64,000 nucleotides of DNA, from positions 1 through 64,000 of the forward strand of contig NZ_CANMDU010000007.1 of NCBI RefSeq assembly GCF_947496775.1. The letters are read 5' to 3'. Below, one piece after another: positions 19,563 through 28,786 of this stretch (within the stretch, counting starts at the first letter, position 1; each line of letters begins with the position of its first letter). A program made the position numbers and the translations under genes. The stretch comes from an uncultured Maribacter sp. Lineage in GTDB: Bacteria > Bacteroidota > Bacteroidia > Flavobacteriales > Flavobacteriaceae. Below the pieces are notes generated by a model. That model did no database searches. It saw only the letters and a list, made by a program, of their open reading frames with translations, and was not told the origin of the DNA.

Positions 19563-21014
19563 TTAGTTCTCTTTAGGAAATTTTACCGTAAAAACGGTTC
19601 CTTTACCTGGTTGTGATGTAAAATCAATTGAACCCTTATACGTCTCCACAATATTTTTTACCATACCCAGTCCAAGACCCATTCCACTAGTTTTTGTAGT
19701 AAATTTAGGTTCAAATATTTTATCTTTATTTTCGTCTGATATTCCTATTCCATTATCTGCCACCATAATTTTTACAAAATTATCTTCACTCGCCATAGAA
19801 ACTAAAATTCTTGGTGAGGCAACCTCAGGAACGGCTTGTATAGCATTTTTAATTAAATTAGTGATTACTCTAATTAACTGCGTACGATCTAACTTAGAGA
19901 TAATTTCTTCTTCCTCCGAAATAAAATGTATATAATCTTTATTGAAAATATCTAGCGCTAGTTTTACAATTTTTACCACATTTAAAGTCTCATTCTGTTG
20001 TGCAGGCATTTCGGCAAAATTAGAAAATGCAGAGGCTATACTGCTCATGGTATCTATTTGTTGGATTAATGTTTTAGAATACTCTTCTACTTTTTCATTT
20101 ATTTTAGGGTCCTCTGGATTAAACTTGCGCTCAAAACTTTGTACCGTTAAACGCATTGGAGTAAGCGGATTTTTTATTTCATGAGCTACCTGTTTAGCCA
20201 TTTCTCGCCACGCCTGTTCTCTTTCGCTCTTTGCCAGTTTTACTGCACTTTGCTCAAGCTCATCAATCATGGAATTATAAGAAGAAATTAAATTTTCCAT
20301 TTCTTCTCCTGGATTTTCTATAAATATTTTCTTATTCCTTTTGGTTAAATCCGTCTGGCTAATCATATTTGAAATAGTCTCTAAGGACCTCGTAATATAT
20401 TTAGATATAAAATAAGCCAAACTTACTGCCATTAGAAGCATTACCAAATACACTCCTCCTAGACGCATTAAAAACTCTTTGAGCTCCATATCATTAAGAG
20501 AGTTGTCCTCAAAATACGGAAGATTTAAAATACCGATTGGTTTAAATTGGTAATCCGTAATGTAAGTGTAAGATGCCTGATACTTATCCCCAGCAGTAGA
20601 ATTCTGCTCCACAAAGCGTTTTTCTACAGAATTAGACAAGTTATTAAGGATAACGGCATCTAAACAATTGGAAATAGAGTCTTTCTCGAACTTTGGTCGG
20701 GAGCTTTTAATCAACTCTCCTTCTAAATCGTAAATATTAAAATTTACATTTTGCACATCGGCAATTTGATAAATTTCTTCTTTAAAAATATATCCTAAAT
20801 TTTCAGTTGTAACTGGATACGTCGTTCGTTGTAGGGTATAATTAATACTCTGCTTAATCTGACCCTCTTTACGCTCTAAACGCACTTGGTGATAATCTTT
20901 TGATTGCTCTCTATATTGATAAATAGTAATCCCAGCGATTAATACCGAAGCAATAAGCACCAGTAAAATCATAGAGATAAAAATCCGAGAACGAAGAGAG
21001 AATTTTTTTAGCAA
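19563..21014 (-). CDS. NtrY-like sensor histidine kinase
   Basis: A 483-residue membrane kinase with two transmembrane helices (about 12-33 and 184-205) enclosing a periplasmic domain, a HAMP linker (about 206-258), a HisKA domain with phosphoacceptor H278 in AHEIKNPLTPMRL and a HATPase domain (NLIKNAIQAV, DNGIGI, GMGLGLGMV). The HEIKNPLTP box is typical of NtrY-type kinases. No response regulator is adjacent, so the partner lies elsewhere. It leads a pair with the crotonase gene. Confidence 0.92.
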   Translation of the reverse strand: MLKKFSLRSRIFISMILLVLIASVLIAGITIYQYREQSKDYHQVRLERKEGQIKQSINYTLQRTTYPVTTENLGYIFKEEIYQIADVQNVNFNIYDLEGELIKSSRPKFEKDSISNCLDAVILNNLSNSVEKRFVEQNSTAGDKYQASYTYITDYQFKPIGILNLPYFEDNSLNDMELKEFLMRLGGVYLVMLLMAVSLAYFISKYITRSLETISNMISQTDLTKRNKKIFIENPGEEMENLISSYNSMIDELEQSAVKLAKSEREQAWREMAKQVAHEIKNPLTPMRLTVQSFERKFNPEDPKINEKVEEYSKTLIQQIDTMSSIASAFSNFAEMPAQQNETLNVVKIVKLALDIFNKDYIHFISEEEEIISKLDRTQLIRVITNLIKNAIQAVPEVASPRILVSMASEDNFVKIMVADNGIGISDENKDKIFEPKFTTKTSGMGLGLGMVKNIVETYKGSIDFTSQPGKGTVFTVKFPKEN

Positions 21015-21114
21015 CGATTACTTGTTTAATGTTAAAGATACGGATTCTGTCTAAGTTTAAATTGCAGCATAAATTCCCGTTTATAAAACAAACACTACAA
21101 CTTTTACACCAACC

Positions 21115-21666
21115 TTAAGCTTCCGGGTTTTTATCCTGAATACTTTTATAAAGTTTAATTCCCAACATTAATAAAATACCTAAAACTATAATTCCGACAA
21201 CACCAAATATCCAATTAAACGTACTTTTTAATATAACCAGAAAAACAACGGCAAACAAAATAAGCGTAGCTCCTTCATTCCAAATTCTCATAAACTTAGA
21301 ACTATATTTTACCTCATCTCTTTGCAATTGTTTAAATATTTGATGGTTTTTAACATGATATATAAAAAGTACCAAAACAAAAGTAAGCTTTACATGCATC
21401 CAAGGTTGTTGTAACCAAGCAGGCATTAAAATTAATAACCAAATAGCAAAAATAGTACTCAACACTGCGGAGGGCCAAGTAATAATATACCACAAACGTT
21501 TGGTCATTAATTTTAGTTGTTTGGAAAGAATTTCCTTTTCAGGGGATTCTTTGCGCCATGCTTCTATATGGTAAATAAAGAGTCTAGGGATGTAAAACAA
21601 ACCCGCAAACCATGTTATTACAAAGATTAGATGTAATGACTTTATGTAATTATAGTATTCCCCCAT
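21115..21666 (-). CDS. hemJ: CopD/HemJ family membrane protein, probable protoporphyrinogen IX oxidase
   Basis: A 183-residue inner-membrane protein with about four to five helices. The pattern LHLIFVITWFAGLFYIPRLF near the N-terminus, RLWYIITWPSAVL and WMHVKLTFVLVLFIYH match HemJ-type protoporphyrinogen oxidases, which convert protoporphyrinogen IX to protoporphyrin IX just before ferrochelatase. The family is also annotated simply as CopD. The many haem genes in this window support the HemJ reading, but the ferrochelatase gene lies 6 kb away with unrelated genes between. Confidence 0.75.
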   Translation of the reverse strand: MGEYYNYIKSLHLIFVITWFAGLFYIPRLFIYHIEAWRKESPEKEILSKQLKLMTKRLWYIITWPSAVLSTIFAIWLLILMPAWLQQPWMHVKLTFVLVLFIYHVKNHQIFKQLQRDEVKYSSKFMRIWNEGATLILFAVVFLVILKSTFNWIFGVVGIIVLGILLMLGIKLYKSIQDKNPEA

Positions 21667-21821
21667 AACATTAAAGAATTCCTTAAATATATACTCTCTT
21701 TAACTACAAATTTACAGTTCTTTAAATAAACTATCACAGAATAAGTACACAAGACTTTAAATGAAAAACCTTTACTTTTTATGTGTAATTACTTAATTTA
21801 GAAATTCAGTATTAAAATAAA

Positions 21822-24800
21822 TTATTCTTCTACAAAAAGGTAATGCAATTTTAAAGTATTAAACTCCTCATTAAATTCTTGCAGCTCTTTATTTAAAACT
21901 GCATTAAAAACCTCTAACTGTTTTTCTATTTTACCTTTAAGTTCATTCTTAACAGCAACATCTTGCTCTGTTGGAGGAAAATCGTCTATGGCAACTAAAC
22001 TATTTAAATGACCCAATTTATTATTTAAACGAATAGGAAAATTTAAAGGATCTTGACCACTTCTGTTTTTTGTTTGATATAATGCCTTTTCAACCGTCTC
22101 CAAATCTTCTTTCATTTTTTTAGCTTTTTCCACCAGAGCTTTTGTTTCTTCATTACCTTTATATTGCTTCATGAAAACGCCTAATTGCTTTGTAACTTTT
22201 CTGATTTTTGTAATAGATTGATGCGCTTTTTCGATTGTAGAATTTACATCTGTAATAAAATCGAATTGTTTTTGCATATCTGCAACGGTAACTTCTGCCC
22301 TTGGGTCTGGTAAAATTTTAAACTCTTCGGTCTGTATTTCTCCATTAAGATTTAGCGAAACTTTATAGTTCCCTGGTACCGCTTTTGCACCATCCAAGTT
22401 AGCCCACCAAAGAATCATTCCGTCTAACTTCTTAGCTCCTTTTCCTCTGGTGTTCCAAACAAAAGTATTACCTCCTTCTTTTACTTTTAATATTTTATCC
22501 TTTGCTTTTTCAGAATTACTATAAGTAGCCAACGTATCTCCAGACATAGAAGTAAAACTTAGCCTTACACTATCTTTTTCGATTAAATTTTTAAGGTAAA
22601 AATGAGTAATTACGCCATTCGGATGGTTAGTCCCTTCTGTTTTTGAAGGTATTTTAGGAGTTCCTCCTTTTGTTCTATAACTATCCTTTGGTTTAAACAA
22701 AACAGAAGAACTATTTTTCTTTGCATCATTCATTTGGTGTAATACCGTTAAATCATCTATAATCCATAAACTACGCCCTTGTGTTGCCACTATTAAATTG
22801 TTTTCTTTTATTGTTAAATCTGTAATGGGAACAATTGGCAAATTTAATTGAAACGGACCCCAGCTATCCCCATCATTAAAAGAAACATACATTCCTGTTT
22901 CCGTACCTGCGTACAATAAGCCCTCTCTTTTTGGATCTTCCCGAACTACTCTAGTAAAATGTTCATTATTTATACCATTTGTTATTTTATTCCAAGTTTT
23001 ACCATAATCCGTTGTTTTATACAAATATGGATTAAAATCCCCTAACTTATATCTAGTGGCAGCCACATAACAAGTTCCTTCATTAAAAGCAGAAGGTTCT
23101 ATACTATTTATCATACTCCACTCTGGCATATTAACTGGAGTAACATTTTCCCAATGACCACCACCGTCCTTAGAAATATGAATTAATCCATCATCACTAC
23201 CAACCCAAAGCAACCCTTCTTTTAATGGGCTCTCATTAGCTGCAAAAATGGTACAATAATATTCTACACTTGTATTGTCTTGAGTTATTGGCCCTCCACT
23301 AGAGACTAATTTTGTTGGATCATTTCTTGTTAAATCTTCGCTTAAAAGTTTCCAACTTTGCCCTTCATTTTCGCTGACGTGAACATGGTTAGAAAAAGTA
23401 TATAATTTTTTTGGATTATGCTTACTAAATAGAATAGGGAAGTTCCATTGAAAACGGTATTTCATTCCTTCCGCTCCATGCCCCATAGGGTTATCTGGCC
23501 AAACATTTATACCACGAATCGTTCCTTTATCATGATTAACGCGAGTTAAGAATCCATCATAACTACCACCATAAACAATATCATTATTAGTAGGGTCCAC
23601 CGCAATATGTGCGGATTCTCCTCCTGCAGTTGGTTCCCAATCGTCTTCACCGATACTACCACTATCGGAACGGTGTTTTATACGTAGGGTAGAATTATCT
23701 TGCTGCGCCACGTATATTCTATATGGAAAAGCATTGTCTGTAGTAACTCTGTAAAATTGTGCTGTTGGCTGGTTATAATAGGTACTCCATGTTTCTCCCC
23801 CGTCATAAGACACTTGTGCACCACCATCGTCTCCAATAATCATCCGTTCAGAATTTTCTGGAGAAATCCATAAATCGTGATGATCACCATGCGGAGCATT
23901 AAAAGTGTTAAAACTCTTTCCACCGTCTGTAGATTTATGGTAGCGCACGTTCAACACATAAACTACATCTTCATCTTCTGTATCTGCATAAACTCGAGTA
24001 TAATACCAAGCTCTTTGTCTTAGTTTACGTTCACTATTGACTTGGATCCATTTTTTTCCACCATCATCAGAACGATAAAGTCCACCCTTTTCTTTATTTT
24101 CTACAATTGCCCAAACCCGTTCCGAATTTTTAGGGGAAACGGTTACTCCAATAATTCCAAGAGTATCCTTTGGGAAACCTTCATTTTTAGAAATATCTTT
24201 CCATGTCTCACCACTATCTGTACTTTTCCAAAGAGCGGAGCCATCACCACCACTACTTAAGCTATACGGCGTTCTTTTAGCTCTCCAGGTAGAGGCATAT
24301 AAAATACGTGGATTAGTAGGGTCGAATGTTAAATCTACCGCTCCAGATTGTTGGTTTACAAATAACGTTTTTTTCCATGTTTTACCACCATCTATACTTT
24401 TATAAACCCCTCTATCTTGCGTTGGCTTATAAATGTTCCCTAAAACTGCTGCATAAACAATGTTCGGATTTGTTGGGTGAATTCTTATTCGAGGAACATG
24501 TCTACTATTTTTAAGCCCTGCAAAAACCCAAGTTTTACCTGCATTCTCTGTTTTCCAAATACCATACCCCGAAGAAACATTACCTCTAAGGGTCTTTTCT
24601 CCTCCGCCTGCATAAATAATATTTTTATCACTTTTCGATACCTCAATGGCACCTATGCTCCCTCCAAAAAATCCATCTGAAATATTACCCCAAGTACGAC
24701 CGCCATCCGTTGTTTTCCAAACACCGCCACCTGTAGCTCCAAAATAGAAAAGATTAGGCTCTCCAGAAACACCAGCTACTGCAGCCGAGCGACCCCCGCG

Positions 24801-24959
24801 AAAAGGGCCTATTAATCTATATTCCAAACTGGAATATAATTCTTCCGGATAGGTTGGACTTATAGGTTTTGATTTTTTTCTTTTTTGCGCGGAAATAGAA
24901 ACTGGCAAAAGTAAAATAGCAAGCAGAAAAAAGCTCACCCAAGAATAGATAATTTTCAT
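21822..24959 (-). CDS. Secreted VPS10/sortilin-like beta-propeller protein (BNR repeats)
   Basis: A 1045-residue exported protein with a signal peptide (SWVSFFLLAILLLPVSISAQ). It contains a long series of Asp-box repeats of the type S-x-D-G-G-x-T-W (TTDGGRTWG, SIDGGKTWK, SDDGGKKW, SYDGGETW, SKDGGGHWE), which form sialidase/sortilin-like propellers. The C-terminal 200 residues are helical and Lys/Glu-rich. Such proteins in Bacteroidota are called glycosyl hydrolases without proven activity. The start was set at MKIIYSW, dropping 23 residues that precede the signal peptide. Confidence 0.88.
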   Translation of the reverse strand: MKIIYSWVSFFLLAILLLPVSISAQKRKKSKPISPTYPEELYSSLEYRLIGPFRGGRSAAVAGVSGEPNLFYFGATGGGVWKTTDGGRTWGNISDGFFGGSIGAIEVSKSDKNIIYAGGGEKTLRGNVSSGYGIWKTENAGKTWVFAGLKNSRHVPRIRIHPTNPNIVYAAVLGNIYKPTQDRGVYKSIDGGKTWKKTLFVNQQSGAVDLTFDPTNPRILYASTWRAKRTPYSLSSGGDGSALWKSTDSGETWKDISKNEGFPKDTLGIIGVTVSPKNSERVWAIVENKEKGGLYRSDDGGKKWIQVNSERKLRQRAWYYTRVYADTEDEDVVYVLNVRYHKSTDGGKSFNTFNAPHGDHHDLWISPENSERMIIGDDGGAQVSYDGGETWSTYYNQPTAQFYRVTTDNAFPYRIYVAQQDNSTLRIKHRSDSGSIGEDDWEPTAGGESAHIAVDPTNNDIVYGGSYDGFLTRVNHDKGTIRGINVWPDNPMGHGAEGMKYRFQWNFPILFSKHNPKKLYTFSNHVHVSENEGQSWKLLSEDLTRNDPTKLVSSGGPITQDNTSVEYYCTIFAANESPLKEGLLWVGSDDGLIHISKDGGGHWENVTPVNMPEWSMINSIEPSAFNEGTCYVAATRYKLGDFNPYLYKTTDYGKTWNKITNGINNEHFTRVVREDPKREGLLYAGTETGMYVSFNDGDSWGPFQLNLPIVPITDLTIKENNLIVATQGRSLWIIDDLTVLHQMNDAKKNSSSVLFKPKDSYRTKGGTPKIPSKTEGTNHPNGVITHFYLKNLIEKDSVRLSFTSMSGDTLATYSNSEKAKDKILKVKEGGNTFVWNTRGKGAKKLDGMILWWANLDGAKAVPGNYKVSLNLNGEIQTEEFKILPDPRAEVTVADMQKQFDFITDVNSTIEKAHQSITKIRKVTKQLGVFMKQYKGNEETKALVEKAKKMKEDLETVEKALYQTKNRSGQDPLNFPIRLNNKLGHLNSLVAIDDFPPTEQDVAVKNELKGKIEKQLEVFNAVLNKELQEFNEEFNTLKLHYLFVEE

Positions 24960-25069
24960 TTTTAAGGTCTTATAATTAGTCAACCTAAAAATAGTGAATA
25001 TTACAAGGTAATTCTTTTTACTCAGCAATTATTCTAAGAACGAACTCCTTAAATAACTAAAAGATCCTT

Positions 25070-26167
25070 CTATTCTAAAAAAAGTAAACAAACCGGGCTA
25101 GGAAGTTTAACTTCATCTAGAAATTTTAGAGTACCCTGTTCTACATCTCGTTTAAAAACAGAGATATTATTTGTTTTTTGATTACCCACTAATAGAAAAG
25201 CATTGGATGGATCAATCGCAAAATTTCGTGGCCAATCTCCTTGCACACTTTCTCTACCAATTAAAGTAAGTTTCCCTGTTTCAGTATCTACTTTAAAAAT
25301 TACAATAGTATTCTCTCCTCGATTAGACCCATACAAGAATCGACCATCTTTAGATAAATGAATGTCTGCACAGAAATTTTCCCCTTTAAAATCTTTGTCT
25401 AATGTTGATTTTGTTTCCAACGAAATATATTCTCCGTTCTCTTTTCTTTGAAAAACGGTAATAGTAGAATTAAGCTCATTAATTACATATAAAAACTTTT
25501 CGTTTACCCCGAATTTAAAATGCCTTGGCCCCGCACCATCAGGTAGATTTAATGATCGCTGATTTCCTTTAACAAATTTATCTCCATTATAAATATATCT
25601 TTTAACCGCATCTAACCCTAGGTCAGCAGTAAAAAGTCCATCTGGAGTAAACAAAGAAGCATGGGCTCTGGAGGTTTTTATAGTGTCTAAAATTTTATGG
25701 TCAATATATTGCGGATTCTGTTGTAAAGAACCGTTTTCTCCTATTTTATAAATAGATAAACTTCCGTCTGAATAGCATGACGCCGCCAAAAAATCTCCTT
25801 TTTCAGAAATACCTACATGGCAAGGGTAGCCACCACCAGTACCCACAGTATTAATTTCTTTTAATCCATCTTTTTCTATTTCATAAGCAATTACAGCACC
25901 TTTAGAACCCTTAAACTCTGTGGTTTTTTCTATCGCATATAAATATTTCTTATTACTAGAAATTGCCAAAAAAGAAGGGTCTTTGATGTTAGCTTCTACT
26001 TTTTTATTAGCAAGTTTTCCTGTCTTTGTATTAAAAGAATAACTGTATAAACCCTCACTACCATTTTCAGAAAATGTGCCAACAAACAACTTGCTGTTAG
26101 ATTCCTCTTTACAAGAAATAAATAATATTAAACAACACAGAACAGATACTAAATACCATTTTTTCAT
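25070..26167 (-). CDS. Lactonase family protein (YbhE/6-phosphogluconolactonase-type propeller), lipoprotein
   Basis: A 365-residue lipoprotein: the N-terminus SVLCCLILFISCKEES carries a lipobox with Cys19. The rest is a seven-bladed propeller of the Lactonase (PF10282) family, with typical segments LFVGTF, GTGGGYPCHVGIS, DGAGPRHFKF, GENFCADIHLSKDGRFLYGSNRG and NFAIDPSNAFLLVGNQ. Relatives hydrolyse 6-phosphogluconolactone, but an exported form may act on another lactone. The start is 1 bp from the end of the MATE gene, indicating cotranscription with it. Confidence 0.88.
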   Translation of the reverse strand: MKKWYLVSVLCCLILFISCKEESNSKLFVGTFSENGSEGLYSYSFNTKTGKLANKKVEANIKDPSFLAISSNKKYLYAIEKTTEFKGSKGAVIAYEIEKDGLKEINTVGTGGGYPCHVGISEKGDFLAASCYSDGSLSIYKIGENGSLQQNPQYIDHKILDTIKTSRAHASLFTPDGLFTADLGLDAVKRYIYNGDKFVKGNQRSLNLPDGAGPRHFKFGVNEKFLYVINELNSTITVFQRKENGEYISLETKSTLDKDFKGENFCADIHLSKDGRFLYGSNRGENTIVIFKVDTETGKLTLIGRESVQGDWPRNFAIDPSNAFLLVGNQKTNNISVFKRDVEQGTLKFLDEVKLPSPVCLLFLE

Positions 26168-26168
26168 A

Positions 26169-27560
26169 CTACAAATCAGCTTTTTTAACCAAAGTTTTTA
26201 CTACTTCTTTTCTTAAATAATAGCCTGTTACTAATGTCGCTAAAACATCAGAAATAGGAAATGAAATCCAAACTCCTAACTCTCCTAAGAAATTAGGGAG
26301 AACTAAAATTAAAGGTATGAAAAAGAAGCCTTGTCTGGTTAAAGTTAATAATAAAGCTGGCACTGCTTTGCCAATTGCCTGAAAATAAGCTGCACCAATT
26401 AACTGTATAGCAATTATCGGAGTAGCAGCAAATACCCAACGCATAGCAGAAGGGGTATGTTCTAAAACAAAAGCGTTGATTGTTAACTCTTTTGCTGTTA
26501 GGTTAATATTATTGCTCAAAAATAAAGAAGCTATCTCTTCGGGGAATACCATTAAACCCATAAATACTACTGTCGCCAAAATAGCAGCGTATAGTATAGC
26601 TGTATTAATAGATTCCCGAACCCTATCTAGCTTTTGAGCTCCATAATTAAACCCTGCAATGGGCAAAAATCCTTGGGTTATTCCAAATACCGGAAACAAA
26701 GCAAACATTAACATTCTTCCTATAATAGCATAAACAGCAACCATTGCTTCTCCTCCTAAATTAAAGAGGATATTATTCATTAAAAGATATATAACACTAA
26801 CTACTGCCTGTCTAGAAAGTGTAACAAAACCTAAAGAGGCTATTTGTTTTAATACCTCAAGATCTAATTTAAGATATTTCCACTTTAATTTTAATTCTGA
26901 ATTCTTTGAAACAAAAAAATAAGCCACATAACTACAGCTTAAAAGGTATGCTATATTGGTTGCCCAAGCTGCTCCATGCATTCCCCAATCTAAAACGTAG
27001 ATAAAAATATAATCCATAAATAGGTTTCCTATGGATGGTATTATAAGTGCTACCATTGCAAATTTAGGCTTTCCTTCTGCCCTAATAACAGAGCTTCCCA
27101 TCATAGAAAAACCCAAAAGAGGAACGCCATACAATACAATTACATAGTAAATTTTTGCAGGATCAAAGATGCCTCCTTTTCCTCCAAAAGCAGGAATTAA
27201 ATCATCTACAAAGAACAACCCAAACCCTATAAATACTAGGGTAATGGAAAAAGTAAGTGTAATTTGATTACCAAAAGTTTTAAGTGCTTTTTCTAAATTA
27301 TTACTACCTAAGGCACGAGATATTATACTGGAACCTCCAATACCAATTGCCATTCCCAAAGCGGCTATAAAAAAAGAAACAGGGAGTACTACATTTATGG
27401 CAGCAATGGCAATAGAACCAATCCAATTACCAACAAAAATGGAATCTACTAAAACATTCAAAGACATTACTAAAATCCCTATAGCTGCAGGCACGGCTTG
27501 TTTAACCAACAATTTGCCTATAGGCTCAGAACCTAATTGTTCTGAAGAGACCTTTTCCAT
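26169..27560 (-). CDS. MATE family efflux transporter
   Basis: A 463-residue inner-membrane transporter with 12 helices of the MatE fold, in the NorM/DinF group that exports cationic drugs or metabolites with Na+ or H+. Typical segments are GSEPIGKLLVKQAVPAAIG, NVLVDSIFVGNWIG and GITQGFLPIAGFNYGA. The start MEKVSSEQL overlaps the hemH stop codon as TAATG. The longer frame, which reads inside hemH, is rejected. Stop-start coupling links its translation to ferrochelatase; whether it exports a porphyrin is not shown. Confidence 0.93.
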   Translation of the reverse strand: MEKVSSEQLGSEPIGKLLVKQAVPAAIGILVMSLNVLVDSIFVGNWIGSIAIAAINVVLPVSFFIAALGMAIGIGGSSIISRALGSNNLEKALKTFGNQITLTFSITLVFIGFGLFFVDDLIPAFGGKGGIFDPAKIYYVIVLYGVPLLGFSMMGSSVIRAEGKPKFAMVALIIPSIGNLFMDYIFIYVLDWGMHGAAWATNIAYLLSCSYVAYFFVSKNSELKLKWKYLKLDLEVLKQIASLGFVTLSRQAVVSVIYLLMNNILFNLGGEAMVAVYAIIGRMLMFALFPVFGITQGFLPIAGFNYGAQKLDRVRESINTAILYAAILATVVFMGLMVFPEEIASLFLSNNINLTAKELTINAFVLEHTPSAMRWVFAATPIIAIQLIGAAYFQAIGKAVPALLLTLTRQGFFFIPLILVLPNFLGELGVWISFPISDVLATLVTGYYLRKEVVKTLVKKADL

Positions 27561-28591
27561 TACGCTGGAAGTGCTTCTGTGGTTTCCCAGTCTTTTAACC
27601 AATTTGCCATTACCCTAACCCATGCATCACTATCATTTAAGCAAGAAATATGCTTGTAATCTTCCCCACCAGCTTCTTGAAATTGGTGTTTCCCTTCCAT
27701 AGCAATTTCCTCTAGAGTCTCTAAACAATCTGCAACAAATGCTGGAGTTATCACTGCTAGTTTTTTCTTTCCTTCTTTAGGAAAACGCTTAAATTCAAAA
27801 TCGGTATACGGTTTTAACCAAGGATCATTTGGTAGTCTAGATTGAAAAGATAAGCTTACTTTATCCTCTGGCAAACCTAAATAGGCTTTTACTTTCTTTG
27901 TAACTTCAAAACACTGATGCCTATAACAACTATGGTGTGCTACAGAATTAGTAGAGCAGCAACTACCATCAATTTTACAATGAAATTTAGTAGGATCACT
28001 CTTTTTAATATGTCTTTCCGGAATCCCATGATAGGAGAATAAAATGTGATCATAATCAAAATCTTGTAATCCGTCTGCTATGCTTTCCGAAAGTACCTTT
28101 ATATAATCTTCATTTTTATAAAAAGCAGGTAATGTAGTCACCTTCATTTCCGGAAAAAAAGCATCTCTATCTTCTAATGTTTTTACCACTACCGTCTCAA
28201 AAGAAGACATTGCATATTGTGGATACAAAGGAACTAACAAAACATCATCTACTCCTTTTTCTTTTAATTCTTGCAAAGCATTTTTAATAGTCATACTTCC
28301 ATATCGCATTCCTAATGCTACTGGCATATTCACTAATTTCTGTACTTTTTCTGTAAATCTTTCAGAAATAACCACCAAAGGAGAACCTTCTTTCCACCAG
28401 ATTTTTTGATAAGCCTCTGCTGATTTTTTGGGTCTTGTCTGCAAAATAATACCTCTAACGATAATATTACGCAACCATTTAGAAACGTCTATTACCCTTT
28501 CATCCATTAGAAATTCATCTAAATATGGTTTTACGTCCTTAGCTGTTGGGCTATCCGGAGACCCAAGATTTACTAATAATACTCCTTTCAT
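27560..28591 (-). CDS. hemH: Ferrochelatase
   Basis: Inserts Fe2+ into protoporphyrin IX, the final step of protohaem synthesis. The 343-residue protein begins MKGVLLVNLGSPDSP, and contains ILFSYHGIPERHIK with the catalytic His of SYHGIPE and LSFQSRLPNDPWLKP. The segment CKIDGSCCSTNSVAHHSCYRHQC is Cys-rich and may hold a [2Fe-2S] cluster. It leads the leftward unit hemH-MATE-lactonase and ends in a TAATG overlap with the MATE gene. Confidence 0.96.
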   Translation of the reverse strand: MKGVLLVNLGSPDSPTAKDVKPYLDEFLMDERVIDVSKWLRNIIVRGIILQTRPKKSAEAYQKIWWKEGSPLVVISERFTEKVQKLVNMPVALGMRYGSMTIKNALQELKEKGVDDVLLVPLYPQYAMSSFETVVVKTLEDRDAFFPEMKVTTLPAFYKNEDYIKVLSESIADGLQDFDYDHILFSYHGIPERHIKKSDPTKFHCKIDGSCCSTNSVAHHSCYRHQCFEVTKKVKAYLGLPEDKVSLSFQSRLPNDPWLKPYTDFEFKRFPKEGKKKLAVITPAFVADCLETLEEIAMEGKHQFQEAGGEDYKHISCLNDSDAWVRVMANWLKDWETTEALPA

Positions 28592-28610
28592 CTGTTCTTT
28601 TTATCCAATG

Positions 28611-28618
28611 CAAAAATA
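28611..28618 (-). promoter_or_regulatory. -7 box of the hemH promoter
   Basis: On the minus strand TATTTTTG fits TAnnTTTG and lies 20 bp before the hemH ATG. In the same divergent gap, TTGCTAAT (28707-28714) and ATTAGCAA (28724-28731) form an 8-bp inverted repeat that may be an operator for either direction. Confidence 0.5.
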
Positions 28619-28786
28619 CTACTTGTATTGAATATACGTTAGCTTTATCTTAGACATTGTTAATAGTTATATAAGGAATAGTAATTATTAGACCCAATGT
28701 TCTAAATTGCTAATAAAAAGTTAATTAGCAAATAACGCTATAAGTTATGCGTCTTTTAGATGTAATTTATAAAATATTTATTCTTT

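Noticed and set aside
27561-27602. A longer MATE start inside hemH
   Set aside because: The added residues read in the hemH coding sequence; the TAATG overlap gives the normal start.
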